Source: UBA668 sp041918155
Lineage (GTDB): Bacteria; Actinomycetota; Acidimicrobiia; Acidimicrobiales; Ilumatobacteraceae
Reading direction: 5' to 3'
DNA length: 64,000 nucleotides
Assembly (NCBI GenBank): GCA_041918155.1
Contig: JAYRWH010000014.1
Coordinates: 1-64,000 of the forward strand
Numbering within the stretch: position 1 is the stretch's first letter; every line of letters begins with the position of its first letter. The translations under genes were made by a program, and so were the position numbers. Of the stretch, positions 50,436 through 59,957 are shown in pieces. Under the pieces are notes generated by a model. The model searched no databases, had not been told where the DNA came from, and saw nothing but the letters and a program-made list of their open reading frames with translations.

Positions 50436-52535
50436 TTACTCGCCGCGGACGCGCTTGATGATCTCGGCCGACACGTTGCCGGGCACCTCTTGGTACACCG
50501 CGAACTGCATCGTGTAGGTGGCGCGACCCTGGGTGCGGCTGCGCAGGTCGGTGGAGTAGCCGAACATCTCCGACAGCGGCACCTGGGCGCGGATGACCTG
50601 GGCGTTGCCCTGGGCCTCCATGCCCTCGATGCGGCCACGGCGGCTGCTGAGGTCGCCCATCACGTCGCCCATGTAGTCCTCGGGGGTGACGACCTCGACG
50701 GACATGATCGGCTCGAGGATGACCGGCTTGGCCATCTCGGCGGCCTTCTTGAACGCCATCTGGCCGGCGATCTTGAACGCCATTTCCGACGAGTCGACGT
50801 CGTGGTACTGACCGTCGACCAGGCTGGCCTTCACGTCGACCGTGGGGTAGCCGGCGAGCACACCCGAGTCCAGCGCCATCTGCATGCCCTGGTTGGTCGG
50901 GTTGATGTACTCACGCGGGATGCGGCCGCCGCTGATCTTGTCCACGAACTCGTAGCCCTTGCCCGGATTCGGCTCGAGCGTGATCTTCACCACTGCGAAC
51001 TGGCCGGAACCGCCGGACTGCTTGATGTGGCGATACTCGACGGACTCGACCGTCTTGGTGATCGTCTCGCGGTAGGCCACCTGCGGCTTGCCGACCGTGG
51101 CGACCACGCCGAACTCGCGCATCATACGGTCGACGAGGATCTCGAGGTGCAGCTCGCCCATGCCGGAGATGACGGTCTGGCCGGTCTCCTCATCGGTGCG
51201 GACACGGAACGTCGGGTCTTCGTCGGACAACGACTTGAGCGCCTTGCCCAGCCTGTCGGAGTCGTCCTTGGTCTTGGGCTCGATCGCCACGTGGATCACG
51301 GGCTCGGGGAAGATCATGCGCTCGAGGATGATCGCGTGGCTGCGATCGCACAGGGTGTCGCCCGTGGTGGTGTCCTTGAAGCCGAGGCCGGCAACGATGT
51401 CACCGGCCATGGCCACGTCGAGGTCTTCACGCTGGTTGGCGTGCATCAGCAGGATGCGGCCGAGGCGCTCTTTGCGCTCCTTGGTGGAGTTGTAGACCTC
51501 GTCGCCCTTGTTGATCTGGCCCGAATAGACACGGAAGTAGGTGAGCTTGCCGAACGGGTCGGCCACGATCTTGAAGGCCAGCGCGGCGAACGGCTCGGAC
51601 TCGGACGGCTTGCGGGTGAGGATCTCTTCCTCGTGGTGCGGCTTCACACCCTGGGTGGGCGGGATGTCGAGCGGGCTCGGCAGGAAGTCGATGACCGCGT
51701 CGAGCATCGGCTGCACGCCCTTGTTCTTGAACGCCGAGCCGCACAGGATCGGCACGAAGTCGAACGCCAACGTGCCCTTTCGAATGGCACGCTTGACCTC
51801 GGCCTCGGTGAGCGACTCGCCGGCGAGGTACTTCTCCATCACTTCGTCGTCGCTGGTGGCGATCGTCTCGAGCAGCGCTTCGCGGTACTCGGCGGCCTGA
51901 TCGGCCATGTCGGCGGGGATGTCGAGTTCGTCCCATTTGGCGCCGAGCTCCTCGTCGTGCCAAATGAGGGCCTTCATCTTCACCAGGTCGATGAGACCGG
52001 CGAATGGCTTGTTGCTCTCCGGGCCACCGGAGCCGACGGGAAGGTGCAGAATCGCCGGGGTGGCCTGCAGGCGGGTCTTCACCATCTCGACCGTGCGATA
52101 GAAGTCGGCGCCGATGCGATCCATCTTGTTGACGAAGCACATGCGCGGCACCTTGTACTTGTTGGCCTGGCGCCACACCGTCTCGGTCTGCGGCTCGACG
52201 CCGGCCACCGAGTCGAACACCGTGACCGCACCGTCGAGTACGCGCAGCGAACGCTCGACCTCGATGGTGAAGTCGACGTGGCCGGGGGTGTCGATGATGT
52301 TGATGCGGTGGTTGTTCCAGATGCACGTGGTGGCGGCCGACGTGATGGTGATACCACGCTCCTGCTCCTGGGCCATGTGGTCCATGGTCGCGGCGCCGTC
52401 GTGCACTTCACCGATCTTGTAGCTCTTGCCGGTGTAGTAGAGGATGCGCTCGGTCGTCGTGGTCTTGCCCGCATCGATGTGGGCCATGATGCCGATGTTG
52501 CGGGTGCGCTCCAGGGGGTACTCGCGCTTGGCCAT
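50436..52535 (-). CDS. fusA: Elongation factor G
   Basis: EF-G, the translocation GTPase, 699 residues. G1 AHIDAGKTTTTERILYY, G3 DTPGHVDFT, G4 NKMDRIGAD; the domain IV loop region (YEFVDKISGGRIPREYI) and SSRRGRIEGMEAQGNAQVIR near the C-terminus are typical. The ATG at 52535 (MAKREYPLERTRN) is preferred over an in-frame start at 52586. rpsL and rpsG, which normally precede it, and tuf, which normally follows, are not adjacent. Confidence 0.97.
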   Translation of the reverse strand: MAKREYPLERTRNIGIMAHIDAGKTTTTERILYYTGKSYKIGEVHDGAATMDHMAQEQERGITITSAATTCIWNNHRINIIDTPGHVDFTIEVERSLRVLDGAVTVFDSVAGVEPQTETVWRQANKYKVPRMCFVNKMDRIGADFYRTVEMVKTRLQATPAILHLPVGSGGPESNKPFAGLIDLVKMKALIWHDEELGAKWDELDIPADMADQAAEYREALLETIATSDDEVMEKYLAGESLTEAEVKRAIRKGTLAFDFVPILCGSAFKNKGVQPMLDAVIDFLPSPLDIPPTQGVKPHHEEEILTRKPSESEPFAALAFKIVADPFGKLTYFRVYSGQINKGDEVYNSTKERKERLGRILLMHANQREDLDVAMAGDIVAGLGFKDTTTGDTLCDRSHAIILERMIFPEPVIHVAIEPKTKDDSDRLGKALKSLSDEDPTFRVRTDEETGQTVISGMGELHLEILVDRMMREFGVVATVGKPQVAYRETITKTVESVEYRHIKQSGGSGQFAVVKITLEPNPGKGYEFVDKISGGRIPREYINPTNQGMQMALDSGVLAGYPTVDVKASLVDGQYHDVDSSEMAFKIAGQMAFKKAAEMAKPVILEPIMSVEVVTPEDYMGDVMGDLSSRRGRIEGMEAQGNAQVIRAQVPLSEMFGYSTDLRSRTQGRATYTMQFAVYQEVPGNVSAEIIKRVRGE

Positions 52536-52696
52536 CTTCGTGTCTCTCTGCTCTCGTGCGACGTGCTGCGATCGGTGGGCGCGCAACGGCCGGAACAGCC
52601 GCTGGCACGGCTGACAATGCTATCGGCATACCCCCGCCAACGGCACTGCCGAGCCGCGCTGGCCCGACCGGGCTCGATATGCGGCTGAGATGCGAC

Positions 52697-54253
52697 TCAG
52701 CAGGGCGAAGCGGGCGTGGTGAACGACGTGGGCTGATTGATGCTGCGGCTGCCGTCCTGCATCACCGCCGTGACGCGGAACACCAACGTGACACTGGGTC
52801 CCTGCCCGGCCACGGACATGGCGGTGACCGCGGCAGAGGTGAGCGGGGCAACGGGCGTCCAGGTGCCGTCTGGGTTCTGGAACTCGACGTCGTACTGCAC
52901 GAGACCGGGGAGATCACCAGGCCAGTCGGCCACCCAACTCCACCCGGACCCGGCCCCATCCGCGGGACACAACGGGGAGAACGACACCAGCGGAGCGGCG
53001 AGCCCGTCGGCCATGAGCCCCGCAGTCGTGGTGCCCGTGCCGCCGGTGGCGGCGGTCGTGCCAGAGCCGTCGGAGCCGCCCGAGTCGTCGCTACGGTTCT
53101 GCATGATGGCGAACGCTGCGCCGAGGGTCGCGGCAACGAGGCACAGGCTCAGCACGAGGGTGATGGTGAGCCCCCGCGAGCGGCCGCCGCCGGGTGCCTT
53201 CTGCTTCACCGGCTTTGGGGCCGGGGCCCCTTGACCGGCCGAGGCGGCCATCTGCGACAGCTCGGTGAGCGAAGTGGGCGGAGCCGGCGGCGGCTCGCCG
53301 GCACGGGCCACAAACGGCGCCGGAACCGTGGTCGGCTCCATCTGCTGCCTCGGCTGCCTCGGCTGCATCGCCTGCATCGACTGCATCGGCTGGAGCGTCC
53401 GCACCGGGGGCACCGGCTGGATCTGGGGGGTGGCGGCGACCTCGGCGGCGACTTCGGCGGCGACCTCCGCGGCGACTTCGGCGGCGCCGGGCTGCTCCGT
53501 CGCTTGGCGCAAGATGTCCATCGCTTCGCGCTGGCGCACCACCTCCTCCGCCGCGGCCTCGCCGGCGGCGGCACTGGCGGCGGTGGCCGCAACGGCCGTC
53601 GGCGGCGTGACGCCAGGGATGGGGATCCACGGTGTGATCGTCGCCGCGGCCTCGGCCTGCGGAGCGGCAACCTGGGTGCGGGGCACGGAACCGGGGTTGA
53701 ACACGAGCGTCAGCGCGCGTTCGGTGATCTCGGTGATCTTGTGCGGGGGCAGCATCGAGTGCGCAGCACGGATGATGACCCGCTCGAGGTACTCGACGGC
53801 CGTGACGTACACCCCGTCGATCTGCTGCGGCGCCGCGGCGGAGAGGATGCCGCCGTGGAACCCGATGACCGGTACCACCCCGATGCCCACCACGGCACCG
53901 AGGCGGTCGGCAGTGGCCTTGGCGGCGTCGATCTCGGCTTTCAACGAGCGATCACCGGCGAACAGCATCCCGTCGCGGGCGGTCAGCGCTTCGTTGAACC
54001 GACGGGTGATGACGACGAACGCGCCACCCGGGCCGACGATGAGGTGATCGATGTTGCCCTGCTGCCCCTCGAGCTTGAGGTCGTGGAGGATGGCATGCGC
54101 CGTCGACAGCTGATTGAGATGGGCCGCGGTCGTGCGCTCGTCGGCCGCGACACTGTCGAGCCACTGCGCCTCGGCCACGAGGCGAGTCGCGACATTGCGA
54201 CGTTGATCGGCGTGGTGCGCCGCACTTCCTCCAGCTACTCCGGCTTCGATCAC
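52697..54253 (-). CDS. NERD-domain single-pass membrane protein
   Basis: A 518-residue protein. Residues about 30-140 form a NERD (nuclease-related) domain: GNIDHLIVGPGGAFVVITRR is the diagnostic block. A long Ala/Pro/Gln-rich region follows, with repeats (AAEVAAEVAAEVAAEV and the PMQSMQAMQPRQPRQQ stretch). A membrane segment lies at about 365-388 and a C-terminal domain has YDVEFQNPDGTWTPVAPLTS, fibronectin-like. The NERD part would be cytosolic and the C-terminus outside. The GTG start has TAGCGT close upstream, so the transcript may be leaderless. Function unknown. Confidence 0.78.
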   Translation of the reverse strand: MIEAGVAGGSAAHHADQRRNVATRLVAEAQWLDSVAADERTTAAHLNQLSTAHAILHDLKLEGQQGNIDHLIVGPGGAFVVITRRFNEALTARDGMLFAGDRSLKAEIDAAKATADRLGAVVGIGVVPVIGFHGGILSAAAPQQIDGVYVTAVEYLERVIIRAAHSMLPPHKITEITERALTLVFNPGSVPRTQVAAPQAEAAATITPWIPIPGVTPPTAVAATAASAAAGEAAAEEVVRQREAMDILRQATEQPGAAEVAAEVAAEVAAEVAATPQIQPVPPVRTLQPMQSMQAMQPRQPRQQMEPTTVPAPFVARAGEPPPAPPTSLTELSQMAASAGQGAPAPKPVKQKAPGGGRSRGLTITLVLSLCLVAATLGAAFAIMQNRSDDSGGSDGSGTTAATGGTGTTTAGLMADGLAAPLVSFSPLCPADGAGSGWSWVADWPGDLPGLVQYDVEFQNPDGTWTPVAPLTSAAVTAMSVAGQGPSVTLVFRVTAVMQDGSRSINQPTSFTTPASPC

Positions 54254-54329
54254 GACGCCACGCTAATCGACCGGCCGGCCGCATACCCTGCACACGTGTT
54301 CGTCATGGGGCGCGGCTGCCGGCGAGCGT

Positions 54330-55085
54330 TCAGACCCAACCGCCCGCATACGCCACGAACTGCCCCGTCGTGAACCCGCTGCTGCCGTCGAGGAAGGGCA
54401 TGCAGAATGCGGCGCACTCCTCCATCGTGCCGAGGCGGCGCATCGGCACACCGGCCTCGATCTTCGCCCGCACCTCAGGGTCGTCGGCACCCGTGGCCCG
54501 GCGGAATTCGGGGAAGTCCATGTAGTTCGTGCCCAGGGCGTTCACCTGCACCCCGCTGCCCGCGACCTCCGCGGCGACGTTCTTCACCAGCATCGTCGCC
54601 CCGGCGCGGGCAGCCGAGTAGAGCGGTGCGCCCGGCGTGGGGCGGGCACCCGCGGCGCTCGTGAGCACCAGCACCTGCCCGTCGCCCTGTTCCACCATCA
54701 CCGGCACGACGGCGCGTAGGAAGTGGTAGGGCGCCTCCAGGCACCCCGATACGGCGGCCTGCAGGTCGGCGAGCGAGGATGACATGAAGCGACCGGTGAT
54801 GATCCGCCCGCTGAACGCGACGGCGGAATCGATGCGGCCGAAGCGGGCAACCGCCGCTTCCACGAGTCGCGCCGCCGACTCGGGCCGGGAAAGATCGCGC
54901 ACACCGGTGACGACCTCTACCGCGGCGCCGAGCGCGGCGAGCTCGTCGACGAGGCCGTCGGCCGGGTCGCCCACGACCAGGTCGTGGCCGCGAGCCGCGA
55001 GCAGGCGGGCGATGGCCGGGCCGACGTAGAAGGCCGTGTCGGCGACGAGTGCGATACGTCGTGCCGTGGATGAGGTGGGCGTCAT
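54330..55085 (-). CDS. SDR-family oxidoreductase-like protein with altered motifs
   Basis: A 251-residue short-chain dehydrogenase/reductase fold. The coenzyme loop is changed (VADTAFYVGPAIARLL instead of TGxxxGIG). The serine is in VLTSAAGARP, but the catalytic YxxxK reads YSAAR, with Arg in place of Lys. C-terminal text (DGSSGFTTGQFVAYAGGWV) is that of classical SDRs. With these changes it may be a weak enzyme, a non-catalytic binder, or have another cofactor preference. It stands alone, 25 bp after the serine hydrolase gene. Confidence 0.8.
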   Translation of the reverse strand: MTPTSSTARRIALVADTAFYVGPAIARLLAARGHDLVVGDPADGLVDELAALGAAVEVVTGVRDLSRPESAARLVEAAVARFGRIDSAVAFSGRIITGRFMSSSLADLQAAVSGCLEAPYHFLRAVVPVMVEQGDGQVLVLTSAAGARPTPGAPLYSAARAGATMLVKNVAAEVAGSGVQVNALGTNYMDFPEFRRATGADDPEVRAKIEAGVPMRRLGTMEECAAFCMPFLDGSSGFTTGQFVAYAGGWV

Positions 55086-55109
55086 CGGCTCATCTCACCA
55101 CACCGACGG

Positions 55110-56216
55110 TCAGGCGCGCGCCTCCGCGAGCGCGAGGAGAAGCGCCGCGTCGAAGTCGCTCTCGGCGGCGGTGACATCGTTCGCCGCATCGCCCTGGCGG
55201 GAGAGAACGAGCCCGAGGCTCGGTACCACGTAGATCTTCTGGTCCTGGGCACCGAGCGCTGCCACCAGATCCGCGGGAGCGCCCTTGTCCCCGAGGTGGC
55301 CCTTGCCGATCAGCCACCACAGGTAGCCGTAGTCGGCCTTCTGGGCGATCGGGGTCCAGGCCTCGGCGAACCACCCCAGGTCGGTGATCTGATCGCCCGC
55401 CCACATCCCGTTACGCATTGCGAACAGGGCATAGCGGGCCATCTGACGGGCAGTGAGGTCGAGGCCCCACAGCGTGTCGCCGACCGCATCCATGCTCACT
55501 GGCCCGCCGGGCCGGGGCGCCCACGCGGCCGGGTTGTCGAGCCCGATCGAGGCGAACAGCCACTCCTGGCTGAGTGTGTTGATGTCCGTGCCCGCTCCAG
55601 CCTCGAGCACGCGGCGCAGCTTCTGATACGCCTCGGTGTTGTACCGCCACAGAGTGCCCGGCGCGGCAACGACCTCCAGCGTGTTCGGGTTGAGCCCGCT
55701 GGTCATCGTCATGAGGTGGCGGATCGTGATCGCCCCCTCCTGAGCCGGGGCGGCGTTCGTCCAGCCGGCGTCAAGGTAGCCGGACACTGGGTCGTCGAGG
55801 CCGAGCAGGCCCTTGTCTCGGGCCAGGCTGACGAGCGTGGAGCTGATGCTCTTCTGACAGGAAGCGATGTCGCGGGTGGTGTCGGCCGTGGCGCCCTTCC
55901 AGTACTGCTCGGCAACGATGCGCCCCTGGTGCAGGATCACCAGCGACTGGCTCTTGGCCCCGCCGACAAGGTCGACCACGGCGGCCAGGCCCTCCTCGGT
56001 GAGCCCCGCGTCGGCCGCTGTCGTGGTGACCCATTCATTCCCTGCGGGTGGGAAGTAGGCGGCTTCGGCGACCGGTGCGGTCGTGGTCACCGGCGAGATG
56101 CCCGTCGTCGGCCGGCTCTTCACCGTCGAATCGCTGCACGCGGCGACGCCGGCCGCGGCCACCGACGCAAGCCCGGCGAGCACGACCCGCCGGGAGATCT
56201 CTGAGTCCGCTGACAT
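55110..56216 (-). CDS. Tat-type lipoprotein serine hydrolase (beta-lactamase/esterase class C fold)
   Basis: A 368-residue protein. The N-terminus SRRVVLAGLASVAAAGVAAC combines a twin-arginine signal with a lipobox ending in Cys. A serine beta-lactamase-like domain follows: SCQK (SxxK, about residue 118), HLMTMTSGLNPN, and a YNT at the YxN position. Such proteins are esterases, peptidases or amidases more often than true beta-lactamases. The ATG at 56216 places the signal correctly; upstream in-frame sequence is not coding. Confidence 0.88.
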   Translation of the reverse strand: MSADSEISRRVVLAGLASVAAAGVAACSDSTVKSRPTTGISPVTTTAPVAEAAYFPPAGNEWVTTTAADAGLTEEGLAAVVDLVGGAKSQSLVILHQGRIVAEQYWKGATADTTRDIASCQKSISSTLVSLARDKGLLGLDDPVSGYLDAGWTNAAPAQEGAITIRHLMTMTSGLNPNTLEVVAAPGTLWRYNTEAYQKLRRVLEAGAGTDINTLSQEWLFASIGLDNPAAWAPRPGGPVSMDAVGDTLWGLDLTARQMARYALFAMRNGMWAGDQITDLGWFAEAWTPIAQKADYGYLWWLIGKGHLGDKGAPADLVAALGAQDQKIYVVPSLGLVLSRQGDAANDVTAAESDFDAALLLALAEARA

Positions 56217-56285
56217 GTCCGGATCGTACGCGTCACACGTCCCGACTGTTGAAGATTGCGCTACCAAGGGCATGATGGAAGCCAC

Positions 56286-58022
56286 ATGCTCGTCCGCCTC
56301 CTGCGCACCTATCTCCGGCCGTACCGGTGGCTGCTCGTCACCGTGCTCGTGCTGCAGATCGTGCAGGCCCTCGCCAACCTGCTGCTCCCCGGACTGAACC
56401 GCGACATCATCGACAAGGGCGTCGCGAAGGGCGACACGGGATTCATCTGGAGCCACGGCGCCATGATGCTGCTCATCAGCGGGGTCGCGCTGTTGTTCAC
56501 CGTCGCCGCCGTGTGGGTGGGGTCGCGCATCGCCAACTCGTTCGGCCGCGATGTGCGCGCCGCCCTGTTCCACCAGGTGACGGGCTTCTCGCAGCGCGAG
56601 ATCAACACGTTCGGGGCATCGAGCCTCATCACCCGCGTCACCAACGACGTCGGCCAGGTGCAGATGTTGCTGCAGATGACCACCACCGCCATGCTCGCGG
56701 CCCCCGTCACCGCCGTGGTCGGCGTGGTGATGGCGCTACGCGAAGACGTCGACCTCACGCTGGTGCTGGCCGTGGCGATCCCGCTGCTCGTCGGCAGCAT
56801 CGGTTTCATCATCTACCGGATGACGCCGGTCTTCCACGCGATGCAGGAGCGCATCGACTCGATCAACAAAGTGTTGCGCGAGCAGATCACCGGCATCCGC
56901 GTGGTGCGGGCGTTCGTCCGCGAACCGCTCGAGCAGTACCGCTTCCGCGTCGAGAACGAAGAGCTCACCAAGAACGCGCTCACCGGAGGCCGCCTGCTCG
57001 GCGCCGCCTTCCCGATCGCCGGGCTGATCGTCAACCTCGCCAGCGTCGCCGTCGTGTGGCTCGCCGCCGACCGCATCGCCGCCGGCGACCTGAAGATCGG
57101 GTCGCTCATCGCCTTCCTCACCTACATCACCCAGGTGCTCTTCTCGGTGGTGATGGCCACGTTCATCGCGGCGATCGCGCCGCGAGCCATCGTCTCGAGC
57201 GAGCGCATCCTCAACGTGCTCGACACCCTGCCCAGCGTGCGCGCCGCCGAGCACCCGATCACCGAGACACCCGGCCCCGTCGGCATCGAGTTCCGCAACG
57301 CCGGGTTCCGCTACCCGGGCGCCGAGCACGCGGTGCTCTCGGGCGTCAGCCTGCGCTGCACCGCCGGCCAGACAACGGCGATCATCGGCAGTACCGGCTC
57401 GGGCAAGACCACCCTGTTGAACCTTGCCGCGCGCCTGGTGGATGCCACCGAGGGCGCCGTGTTGGTGAACGGTGTCGACGTCCGCGAGCTCGCCCCGGAG
57501 GTGCTGTGGCAGCGCATCGGCCTGGTGCCCCAGCGGCCCTACCTGTTCGGTGGCACCGTGCGCAGCAACCTCGTCTACGGCAAGCCCGACGCCAGCGAGG
57601 ACGAGTTGTGGGAGGCGCTCACGATTGCGCAGGGCGCCGACTTCGTGCGCGAGATGCCCGGCGGGCTCGACGCAACCATTGCTCAGGGCGGCTCGAATGT
57701 GTCGGGCGGCCAGCGTCAGCGCCTCTCCATCGCCCGCGCCCTGGTGCGCAAGCCCGACCTCTACCTGTTCGACGACTCGCTGTCCGCGCTCGACATGGCC
57801 ACCGACGCCCGCCTGCGCGCGGCCCTCGCACCACAGACCCGCGACGCGGCGGTGCTCATCGTCGCCCAGCGCGTCACGAGCATCCGCCACGCCGACCAGA
57901 TCCTCGTGCTCGAGGACGGCGAACCCGTCGGCCTCGGCACCCACGCGGAGCTGCTCGACACGTGCCCCACCTACGCCGAGATCGTCCACTCCCAGCTCAC
58001 CGACGCCGAGGCCCGGTCGTGA
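56286..58022 (+). CDS. ABC exporter subunit (permease-ATPase), degenerate half
   Basis: A 578-residue half-transporter: six membrane segments (about residues 15-290) and a C-terminal ATPase. Walker A GSTGSGKTTL, signature VSGGQRQRLSIAR, Walker B LYLFDDSLSALD with Asp at the catalytic Glu position, switch region AQRVTS without the usual His. These changes mark the non-catalytic site of heterodimeric exporters such as TM287/288 or BmrCD. The partner starts 10 bp downstream. The substrate is unknown, likely drug or lipid. Confidence 0.9.
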   Translation: MLVRLLRTYLRPYRWLLVTVLVLQIVQALANLLLPGLNRDIIDKGVAKGDTGFIWSHGAMMLLISGVALLFTVAAVWVGSRIANSFGRDVRAALFHQVTGFSQREINTFGASSLITRVTNDVGQVQMLLQMTTTAMLAAPVTAVVGVVMALREDVDLTLVLAVAIPLLVGSIGFIIYRMTPVFHAMQERIDSINKVLREQITGIRVVRAFVREPLEQYRFRVENEELTKNALTGGRLLGAAFPIAGLIVNLASVAVVWLAADRIAAGDLKIGSLIAFLTYITQVLFSVVMATFIAAIAPRAIVSSERILNVLDTLPSVRAAEHPITETPGPVGIEFRNAGFRYPGAEHAVLSGVSLRCTAGQTTAIIGSTGSGKTTLLNLAARLVDATEGAVLVNGVDVRELAPEVLWQRIGLVPQRPYLFGGTVRSNLVYGKPDASEDELWEALTIAQGADFVREMPGGLDATIAQGGSNVSGGQRQRLSIARALVRKPDLYLFDDSLSALDMATDARLRAALAPQTRDAAVLIVAQRVTSIRHADQILVLEDGEPVGLGTHAELLDTCPTYAEIVHSQLTDAEARS

Positions 58023-58032
58023 GAGGCGCGTC

Positions 58033-59916
58033 ATGAGCGAGCACGAGAACGAACCCGTGGCCGACGCCGACGCCGACGAAGAGGTGAAGGACCCGGCGCG
58101 CGGCGCGGAGCGTCACTGGGGCACGATCGGCATCCCGATGGAGAAGTCCAAGGACGTGCGCGGCGCCACTCGTCGCCTGCTCACCGAGGCGGCCGACGAG
58201 AGGGCGACGGCGGTCGTCGTGGTGGCGCTGGCGGTCGTCAGCGTCACGCTCGTGGTCATCGGCCCGAAGGTGCTCGGCCACGCCACCAACCTCATCTTCA
58301 CCGGCCTGTTCCGCGACGGGCACATCGACTTCGGCGCCCTGCACCGCACATTGCTGTTCGCTGCGTCGTTGTACCTCGTCGGCGGCGCGCTGTCGTGGGC
58401 CCAGGGGTTCATCATGGCCGGCGTGGTGCAGCGCACTGTCCAGCGCCTGCGTAACCGCGTCGAGGACAAGCTGCACGAGGTGCCGCTGAAGTACCTCGAC
58501 GGCCAACCGCGTGGCGACGTGCTGAGCCGGGTCACCAACGACATCGACAACATCGCGCAGAGCATGCAGCAGTCGCTCGGCCAGTTGCTGCAGAACGTGC
58601 TCATGATCGTCGGCACGGTGGCGATGATGATGTGGATCTCGTGGCAGCTGGCCCTCGTCGCCATCGTCTCGGTGCCGCTGACGATGCTCGCGCTGAAGCA
58701 GATCACCAAGCGCTCGAAGAAGCGGTTCATCGCCCAGTGGAAGCACACCGGTGCGCTGAACTCGCAGGTCGAGGAAACGTTCACCGGCCACGCGATCGTC
58801 AAGTCGTTCGGGCGCGACATCGAGGCCCAGGCTCGCTTCGACGTCACCAACGAGCAACTGGCGGAGGCGTCGTTCGGCGCCCAGTTCCTCACCGGCGCCG
58901 TGCAACCGATCACGGTGCTGATCGGCAACCTGAACTACATCGCGATCGCAGTGCTCGGCGGGCTGAAGGTGGCCAACGGCTCGATGGGCCTCGGCGACGT
59001 GCAGGCGTTCATCCAGTACACCCGGGCGTTCTCACAGCCGTTGACGATGATCGCCTCCACGATCAACACCCTGCAGTCCGGGCTCGCCTCCGCCGAGCGC
59101 GTGTTCGACCTGCTCGACGCGCCCGAGATGTCCGACGAGGTAGCCGCTACCGCCGATGCGCCGGCAGCCCAAGGCCGCGTGGAGTTCCAGGACGTGTCGT
59201 TCAGCTACGACCCGAACCGTCCGCTCATCCATGGCCTCTCGCTGGTGGCCGAACCCGGCCAGTCAGTGGCGATCGTCGGCCCCACCGGCGCGGGTAAGAC
59301 GACGCTGGTGAACCTCATTATGCGGTTCTACGAACTCGACGGCGGCCGCATCCTGCTCGATGGGCGCGACATCGCCGAGATGCCGCGGTCCGAGCTGCGC
59401 AGCAACATCGGCATGGTGCTGCAGGACACCTGGCTGTTCGGCGGCACGATCCGCGAGAACATCGCCTACGGCAACCCGGAGGCCACCGAGGAGCAGATCC
59501 TCGCCGCGGCCAAGGCCTGCTACGTCGACCGGTTCGTGCACTCGCTACCCGAGGGCTACGACACCCTGCTCGACGACGAAGGCACCTCGGTGAGCGCCGG
59601 CGAGAAGCAGTTGCTCACCATCGCCCGCGCCTTCATCGCCGACCCGTCGATCCTGATCCTCGACGAGGCCACGAGCTCGGTCGACACCCGCACCGAGGTG
59701 CTCATCCAGCGAGCGATGGCCAAGCTGCGTGGTGGGCGCACGAGCTTCATCATCGCCCACCGCCTCTCCACCATCCGCGACGCCGACACGATCCTGGTGA
59801 TGGAGTCCGGCAGCATCGTCGAACAGGGCAACCACGGGACGCTGCTCGCCCGCGACGGCGCCTACGCCCGCCTCTACAACGCCCAGTTCTCCGGCGCCGC
59901 CACCGAAGTGACGTGA
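58033..59916 (+). CDS. ABC exporter subunit (permease-ATPase), catalytic half
   Basis: A 627-residue half-transporter with an acidic 60-residue cytosolic N-terminus before the membrane domain. Walker A GPTGAGKTTL, signature VSAGEKQLLTIAR, Walker B ILILDEATSSVD with the catalytic Glu, switch IIAHRLSTIRDAD. It is the canonical partner of the 56286-58022 product. GAGAGG precedes the ATG at 58033. Confidence 0.92.
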   Translation: MSEHENEPVADADADEEVKDPARGAERHWGTIGIPMEKSKDVRGATRRLLTEAADERATAVVVVALAVVSVTLVVIGPKVLGHATNLIFTGLFRDGHIDFGALHRTLLFAASLYLVGGALSWAQGFIMAGVVQRTVQRLRNRVEDKLHEVPLKYLDGQPRGDVLSRVTNDIDNIAQSMQQSLGQLLQNVLMIVGTVAMMMWISWQLALVAIVSVPLTMLALKQITKRSKKRFIAQWKHTGALNSQVEETFTGHAIVKSFGRDIEAQARFDVTNEQLAEASFGAQFLTGAVQPITVLIGNLNYIAIAVLGGLKVANGSMGLGDVQAFIQYTRAFSQPLTMIASTINTLQSGLASAERVFDLLDAPEMSDEVAATADAPAAQGRVEFQDVSFSYDPNRPLIHGLSLVAEPGQSVAIVGPTGAGKTTLVNLIMRFYELDGGRILLDGRDIAEMPRSELRSNIGMVLQDTWLFGGTIRENIAYGNPEATEEQILAAAKACYVDRFVHSLPEGYDTLLDDEGTSVSAGEKQLLTIARAFIADPSILILDEATSSVDTRTEVLIQRAMAKLRGGRTSFIIAHRLSTIRDADTILVMESGSIVEQGNHGTLLARDGAYARLYNAQFSGAATEVT

Positions 59917-59957
59917 TCCGGGCTCAACGCCGGGCGGTCCGCTGCCGATGACCTGAC

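Noticed and set aside
55110..56573. Longer 487-residue form of the serine hydrolase
   Set aside because: It would bury the Tat/lipobox signal and overlap the divergent ABC gene; the ATG at 56216 puts the signal at the N-terminus.
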